From assembly GCA_910592005.1 (NCBI GenBank), contig CAJVPP010003081.1, positions 1 through 12,623 on the forward strand: a stretch of DNA of 12,623 nucleotides, given 5' to 3'. The translations under genes and the position numbers were made by a program. A model generated the notes under the pieces. It had not been told where the DNA came from and searched no databases. It saw only the letters and a list, made by a program, of their open reading frames with translations. Positions 7,703 through 12,623 of this stretch are shown piece by piece. The stretch comes from Funneliformis mosseae. Lineage: Eukaryota; Glomeromycota; Glomeromycetes; Glomerales; Glomeraceae. Numbering within the stretch: the stretch's first letter is position 1; each line of letters starts with the position of its first letter.

Positions 7703-7796
7703 AATCCGAAAATTTTCGGTTCAGTTCGGATTTTTTTCAGATTATAAATCTAATCTGAACTGAAAAAAATCCGAACTGAACCGAAAATTTTGGATT
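7703..7796. repeat. 38-bp near-perfect hairpin in the left arm of copy 2
   Basis: The segment 7703-7740 (starting AATCCGAAAATTTTCGG) is the reverse complement of 7760-7796 except for one missing base near the base of the stem. The loop is 19 nt (7741-7759). It occupies the same place in copy 1, so it belongs to the element rather than to one insertion. Confidence 0.85.
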
Positions 7797-7811
7797 AATC
7801 TGAAATTTCGG

Positions 7812-9008
7812 ATCGTTTGGAATGATGAAATTATCGTTCCAAATAAACGATAAAAGAATCGTTCATTTGGAATGATTGAAGTTATAGTTCCAAACGAATA
7901 ATAAGAAAATCGTTTGATTGGAAAGATCAAATTATTGTTCTAAAAGAACGATAAAAGAATCGTTCGTTTGAAATGATTGAAGTTATCGTTCCAAACGAAC
8001 GATAAAAAAATCGTTCATTTGGAACGATTAAATTATCGTTCCAAATGAACGATAAAAGAATCGTTTGTTTGGAACGATTGAAGTTATCGTTTCAAACGAA
8101 TGATAAGAAAATTGTTTAATTAGAACGATCAAATTATCATTCCAAAGAACGATAAAAGAATCGTTCATTTGGAACGATTGAAGTTATCGTTCGATTGGAA
8201 TGATTAAATTATCATTCGTTTAGAATGATCAAATTATCGTTCGTTTGGAACGATCAAATTATCGTTCCAAATAAACGATAAAAGAATCATTTGTTTAGAA
8301 CGATTGAAGTTATCGTTCTAAACGAATGATAAAAGAATCATTTGTTTGGAATGATTGAAGTTATCGTTCCAAACGAACGATAAAAAAATCGTTCGATTGA
8401 AACGATCAAATTATCGTTCTAAAAGAACGATAAAAGAATCGTTTGATTGGAACGATTGAAGTTATCGTTCCAAAAGAACGATAAAAAAATCGTTCATTTG
8501 GAACGATTAAATTATCATTCCAAACGAACGATAAGAAAATCGTTCGATTAGAACGATCAAATTATCATTCCAAAAGAACGATAAAAGAATCGTTCGTTTG
8601 GAACGATTGAAGTTATCGTTCTAAACGAACGATAAAAAAATCGTTCGATTGGAACGATCAAATTATTGTTCCAAACGAACAATAAAAGAATCGTTTGTTT
8701 GGAACGATTGAAGTTATCATTCCAAACGAACAATAAAAAAATCGTTCGATTGAAATGATTAAATTATCGTTCCAATCAAACGATAAAAGAATCGTTCGTT
8801 TGGAATGATTGAAGTTATCATTCCAAACGAACGATAAAAGAATCGTTCGTTTGGAACGATTGAAGTTATCGTTCTAAACGAATGATAAAAGAATCGTTCA
8901 TTTGGAATGATTAAATTATCATTCTAAACGAACGATAAAAGAATCGTTCGTTTGGAACGATTGAAGTTATCGTTCCAAAAGAACGATAAAAGGATCGTTC
9001 CAAACGAT
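7812..9008. repeat. Palindromic minisatellite of copy 2 (1197 bp)
   Basis: About 48 half-units of about 25 bp. Each 19-nt core, ATCGTTCGTTTGGAACGAT or a close variant, is followed by its reverse complement. Spacers tend to alternate in a fixed order (TGAAGTT, AAAAAAA or AAGAAAA, then CAAATT/TAAATT, then AAAAGAA), suggesting a higher-order unit near 100 bp with local exceptions such as around 8160-8240 and 8290-8350. Many core variants are CG to TG or CA. The array opens with ATCGTTTGGAA and closes with its inverted counterpart, so the whole element is roughly symmetrical. Confidence 0.9.
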
Positions 9009-9189
9009 CTGAAATTTTGGATTAATCTGAAATTTTCGGTTCAGTTTAGATTTTTACCGGTTTACGGTTCAGTTCGGTTTCGGATTGGCATTTTTAGGAT
9101 TTATAATCCGAATCGAACCGAACTGAAATTTTCGGATCAGTTTCGGATTAGCCTATAATCCGGACCGAACCAAACCGTTCGGAGCATTA

Positions 9190-9197
9190 CGATGAAT
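9190..9197. repeat. Right 8-bp target site duplication of hAT-like copy 2
   Basis: CGATGAAT is a perfect match to 7614-7621. It contains the ATG (9192-9194) that opens the Helitron reading frame. Confidence 0.85.
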
Positions 9198-10721
9198 GAT
9201 GATGATTCTGATCCTGTATTACCAGTTTCAGATCAAAATCATGATGATAATCTTTCAAGTTATCTATCATTCTTCAGACTACTGCGTTGGGAATCTTCAT
9301 CAAAATTACAAAGGTTATATGATAGATTTCAAAATAGTATTCTATCACAATAGCCTCAGATTTCTTGCATATATTGCAAAAAACTTTTATATTTAAAAAA
9401 AGCGTGTTAAACATTATACAATTCATCAATTATTTATTCTTTATAACAATGAATATACAACGTCATTCTGCCTTTCAATCCAAATGTTAATCACATAACT
9501 CAGCTGAGGGTACCTACCTATAAGTCATGTAAGAAGGCTTCTATCAGGTATCAATTTCCTCATCTATCCCTTTTACCAGATGAGATACTTTTTGTATCTA
9601 TGCATAAAAGAAGATATCTATTACCCATCTTCCTTTGAAAAGAATACCAGGTAGCAATTCTTACTCAGAATACAGAAGCTTAACTAGTACGATAAATTAC
9701 TTTCACAACATTAGAATATATGCTTTGTATTCTGAAACATTAGGAGCTTTCCTGAAATCAAATAAAAATGATCATACTAATAATAAAGGTCAGGATATTT
9801 CAACTCCTAATGAGATTCTACAATGAGCTGCTATCTGGCTTACAAAAAATAACCTTTACCTTCATTTTTTTGCAAACCTTTTACTATCTAATCCTGAATA
9901 TTATATACTAAATGATCACTTTCTGAATGCACAACACATTCAGACATACCAGTACTCCCCTTGTTAACCCACGTGATATAGTGATCTCAAATTATGAAAT
10001 TCCTTAATGAAGTATATGATAAAGATTTTTACTATAGTAGATTGATAGCAAGTTTCATCCAAGAAAGTGAAACATTATGAATTTCTATCTCAACCTATAA
10101 TCTGAATCTAGAACCTTTACTCTTTTCAAACCTATTTATAAATGAAAAAGGAACATTTTCACAATCTGGATTCTGATAATGAAGCTCATAATAAAATATG
10201 GATAATACATTAAATCACGTTTAATAAATATTGATGCGAAATAAAAAATTCATTATCATTAGCCATTATGGTTATATTTTCAACTTGAAAAATTAAGACA
10301 TCATCAAAACACTCAACAATTACTACTACAATCTTACTTGAATTCTAATAATAATCATAATATCAATAATACAACTCTTTCAAATGCTAGAAACTTACTT
10401 CAACTAAGTGCTTACTCCAATCACAATATAATAGACAAAGGTAAAATAATTTCAATTTCAACCTTTATACATACTAGTGATTCTTATTTTTATCAAAAAT
10501 AACTTTATCTGAACTTAATGTTACATAAATTCAGATTGCCAACACTGTTTATAACATTAAGTATAGCTAAAAACCATTAGATATATCTTCAAGAAATACT
10601 TGCGAATAGTAACAATAGAGATATACTACTAATAAATAGACTGTTTCACTATGTTAATTACTTTGTATACAAGTTCCAATCATTGAAAAAAAAGCTTTAC
10701 AAAAAATCAGAATTATAGGTT

Positions 10722-11200
10722 TTAGTAACATTACTAACTTCTTTGATTGTGTAGAGTTTTAGAATAGGGAGTAGCATATACACATAGCTGCTATTGAATA
10801 ACAAATATCATTAACGAAATGATCTCAAATAATATTATCTGATCGATTATGCCAGATTCTTTATATAAATCAGAACTGTATACTACTATTATTGCTAACC
10901 AAATACATACCTGTAATATGAATTTCAAGAACCTACATCTTCAGGTTATACATGTAAAAAAGGTTTTTTTTAACCTTTAGTGAAATAATATATCATATTA
11001 AAGGAGAAAACTAATATGTTTATAGATGTCTAACAGAAGCTTATTCTTGGGTTATCCCTTATCACGCTCTAATACTATTACTTTAAAATGTTCATATAAA
11101 TATTTAATACGTAACAAATAAAGGATTTGTTTATTACATAATGAAATATATTACAAAAAGAGAGCATCATACATATTTACCATCTATAAAAATGATCTCT
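10722..11200 (+). other. Rep (HUH endonuclease) core of the Helitron pseudogene
   Basis: The metal-binding HUH motif survives as His-Ile-His (10775-10783), after VEF-stop-NRE-stop. The TAG following VEF stands where relatives have Gln. The catalytic tyrosine motif survives as YIMKY (11135-11149), preceded by another Tyr. Between them are KKGFF and YRCLTEAYSWVIPYHA. The nuclease signature is therefore recognisable although the frame around it is broken. The motif roles come from knowledge of Helitron Rep proteins. Confidence 0.7.
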
Positions 11201-11976
11201 TAAGAGAACATGTAATTGCACACTGTCTTAGTTTAATAGAGCTCATATTTTTGTTCTTAAGACATGAAATTTACAATTCATCAGCTACAGTCAATTTTCT
11301 TATCACAGTATCACCTCTTACACAAACACGCTCAATTTTTCCTGTATATAAAATAGATGAAAATGATAACAATATTTATTAAAATTATACTATTATAAAA
11401 TATATATTCTGATCTTATGATCAAGAGTTTAAAACCCTCATCTATCCTCAATACTTTAAAAATATTCAGTTACACCTTTTTTATCACCTAGAATTACACG
11501 TAAAATTTATTACGATGAGTTAAGAAATTATGTTATCAAATGATCAAAAGAAATCATAATCAGGTATCGATTTCTTAAGATTACTGATGAAGAACTTTAC
11601 TTTTATCAACAATTATTATTAAATATACCTGTATAAAATAAATCTGATTTTAAGATTACTTCTAATAGAATATATCGCAAAAAGTTTCTGTCTCTATATT
11701 CTGAATTCTTAAATAATTTATAGAATTAAGCTACAATCACACATTAATTCTGAATGACGTATCTAAATAACTTTTTGCTAAAATGCTACAAAGATTACTA
11801 GAATTATTAGCCAATTAACTTCTTACAAATCTCTCAGATATTATCCAATCTCAAATAAACAACCTAATGATACTTTCTTATATATTTTCTGAAATTGCTA
11901 TGCTTGAACTCTCTCATGATCAAATGCTCTCTCAATTATCAACATGTATATAGGTAAAAATAATGGCGTCAAATAG

Positions 11977-12170
11977 CCTTACTTCTTTATTACTGGTTTA
12001 GCTGGAACTGAAAAAACTTTATTATTCATATGATTAAAAACATTCTTATCCAAAAATTATAACCTTATCTTTTTCTTACTCTTATTGGTATAGCTGTCTA
12101 AAATGTAAGAGAAACTACTATCCATTTAGAATTATATATTATATTTACATATGATGGATTTCTTATACGT
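11977..12170 (+). other. Start of the PIF1-like helicase domain with damaged Walker A
   Basis: PYFFITGLAGTEKT (11977-12018) matches the helicase nucleotide-binding loop, but the Gly before Lys is Glu (GAA, 12010-12012; one G to A from GGA). Motif Ia follows as LIGIAV-stop-NVRETTIH (12081-12125); its TAA (12099-12101) stands where relatives carry Gln, and GlyGly became ArgGlu. The similarity ends with GFLIR at 12170. Confidence 0.75.
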
Positions 12171-12623
12171 TGTTACGTTAGGTTTTGTAACATTAAATAA
12201 ATCTCAAAAGGGGTAAATAAAACTAAGACAATTACTTAAGGAATCACAGGTGAAGATTCACAATAACGTCGAAGAATTATTCTCAATAATAAACACATAA
12301 TATAAACACAAAGATAACTCAAAAATATTTCAGAGATTACGCTTCAGAGACTTCAAGTCAATACAGTGAATCAATATAATATCATATAATAAGTTAACTA
12401 ACAAAAAGAATTGCACAAATGCAAAGAATCACAGATAATATATAACAGTTTCAAAAGGTTTTGCGAAGAATAAGTTTTATACTTGGTTAATTATACTCCT
12501 TTATTAATATAATAAATAAGTTTGATATCTAAAAGATTAAGATTTCGTCAGTGCTAAGACTCAAAGAAAATACAGAGATATTTATACATGTTGAATAAAT
12601 AATAAAATAAACTAAACTAAATA
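12171..12623 (+). mobile_element. Probable LTR (left part), running off the window
   Basis: The Helitron reading frame stops matching exactly where TGTTACGTTAGG begins. The new sequence starts with TG, the usual LTR start, and with a short dyad TGTTAC/GTAACA (12171-12176 and 12187-12192). It is non-coding over 450 bp, contains a TATA-like string followed by AAACACAAAG (about 12297-12312) and AATAAA signals near 12593-12608, as promoter and poly(A) regions of an LTR would. The right end, primer-binding site and target duplication are outside the window, so orientation and type are inferred. Confidence 0.4.

Larger units (their letters stand above)
7622..9189. mobile_element. Non-autonomous hAT-like foldback element, copy 2 (1568 bp)
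   Basis: Same family as 4952-5804. The ends TAAAGCTCTGAACGGTTCAG and, inward from the right, TAATGCTCCGAACGGTTTGG agree at 16 of 20 positions. The 8-bp duplication is perfect, so this copy is probably the younger. Layout: a 190-bp left arm (same length as copy 1) with the 38-bp hairpin at the same offset, an array of 1197 bp, and a right arm of 181 bp. Nearly all the length difference between copies is in the array. There is no transposase; the short open frames across the arms (7742-7930 minus, 8952-9158 plus) are translations of the repeats. It sits on the presumed start codon of the Helitron gene and separates that gene from its upstream region by 1.57 kb. The hAT assignment rests on the 8-bp duplication and the YARNG ends. 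Confidence 0.85.
9192..12170 (+). pseudogene. Helitron Rep-helicase pseudogene, 3' end missing
   Basis: Rolling-circle transposon protein: an HUH Rep nuclease joined to a PIF1-type helicase. The ATG at 9192 opens MNDDDSDPVLPVSDQ and runs 53 codons to TAG 9351, then CIYCKKLLY, a Cys motif of the N-terminal domain. Next, in pieces: NPNVNH ... YQFPHLSLLPDEI (9462-9630), GSNSYSEYRSLT ... LYSETLGAFL (9635-9826), NPRDIVISNY (9966-9995), YSRLIASF ... LNLEPLLFSNLF, QLEKLRHHQNTQ (10281-10316), LPTLFITLSIA, ITNFFDCVEF followed by TAG, HIH, KKGFF, YRCLTEAYSWVIPYHA, YIMKY, KEIIIRYRFLKITDEE, and the helicase start. At least eight frame changes and many stops are present, so it is long dead. The frame still matches the family (GFLIR) up to 12170, where another element appears to begin. 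The first ATG lies inside the target duplication of the hAT-like insertion. Confidence 0.85.

Noticed and set aside
7812..9008. CRISPR-like array
   Set aside because: The regular 50-bp period comes from alternating inverted cores with recurring, non-unique spacers, inside a transposon of a eukaryotic-type genome. No cas-like gene is present.
7742..9158. Short ORFs in the element arms (7742-7930 minus, 8952-9158 plus)
   Set aside because: They are translations of the TTCGG/CCGAA-rich arms and of the minisatellite (Phe/Arg/Ser-rich repeats) and have no independent coding signal.
9196..9396. ORF starting MMMILILYY on the plus strand
   Set aside because: It is an out-of-frame reading of the GATGATGAT stretch; the frame from 9192 fits the Helitron protein.
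1..12623. tRNA, rRNA or other structural RNA genes
   Set aside because: No tRNA-like cloverleaf with a GGTTCGANTCC-type loop and no rRNA-like conserved stretch was seen by eye. The GGTTCGG strings belong to the transposon arms.

Overview
The window is AT-rich eukaryotic DNA made almost entirely of dead, nested transposable elements. I see no intact host gene and nothing prokaryotic. The base composition, the pogo/Tc1-like transposases, the Rep-helicase Helitron and a short GT..AG intron fit a TE-swollen fungal genome. From family resemblance recalled from memory, an arbuscular mycorrhizal fungus (Glomeromycotina, Rhizophagus/Gigaspora type) is my best guess; this is inference, not proven by the window.

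Layout. (1) Positions 1-1111, minus strand: a pogo/Tigger-like DDE transposase pseudogene with a 96-nt intron, six in-frame stops and its first catalytic Asp changed to Asn. (2) 1112-2032: non-coding, with a perfect 15-bp hairpin and a TA microsatellite. (3) 2033-3364, plus: broken pieces of an unrecognised reading frame. (4) 3365-6275, plus: a second, unrelated DDE transposase pseudogene (IS630/Tc1-like motifs, very long second-D-to-E spacing), both Asp changed to Asn. It is split by (5) a non-autonomous element at 4952-5804 flanked by an 8-bp target duplication. (6) 6276-7613: element-end palindromes, one doubtful decayed ORF, then featureless AT-rich DNA. (7) 7622-9189: a second, longer copy of the same non-autonomous element, again with an 8-bp duplication, inserted on the probable start codon of (8) a Helitron Rep-helicase pseudogene (9192-12170). 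(9) From 12171 to the right edge a probable LTR starts, apparently inserted in the helicase domain.

The most interesting object is the repeated non-autonomous element (853 and 1568 bp). It has TAA(A/T)GCTC terminal inverted repeats and 8-bp target duplications, which suggest the hAT superfamily. Both copies have a 190-bp left arm with a 38-bp hairpin and a right arm of about 180 bp. Between the arms lies a palindromic minisatellite of alternating inverted 19-nt cores (about 25-bp half-unit, 50-bp unit), 487 bp long in one copy and 1197 bp in the other.

Decay is mostly by C:G to T:A transitions. Gln, Trp and Arg codons became TAA, TAG or TGA, Asp became Asn at three DDE catalytic positions, CG became TG or CA throughout the minisatellite, and one-base slips occurred at A-runs. 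Inferred order: pogo, DDE element and Helitron first; then hAT-like copy 1 (diverged duplication); then copy 2 (perfect duplication). The LTR is undated.
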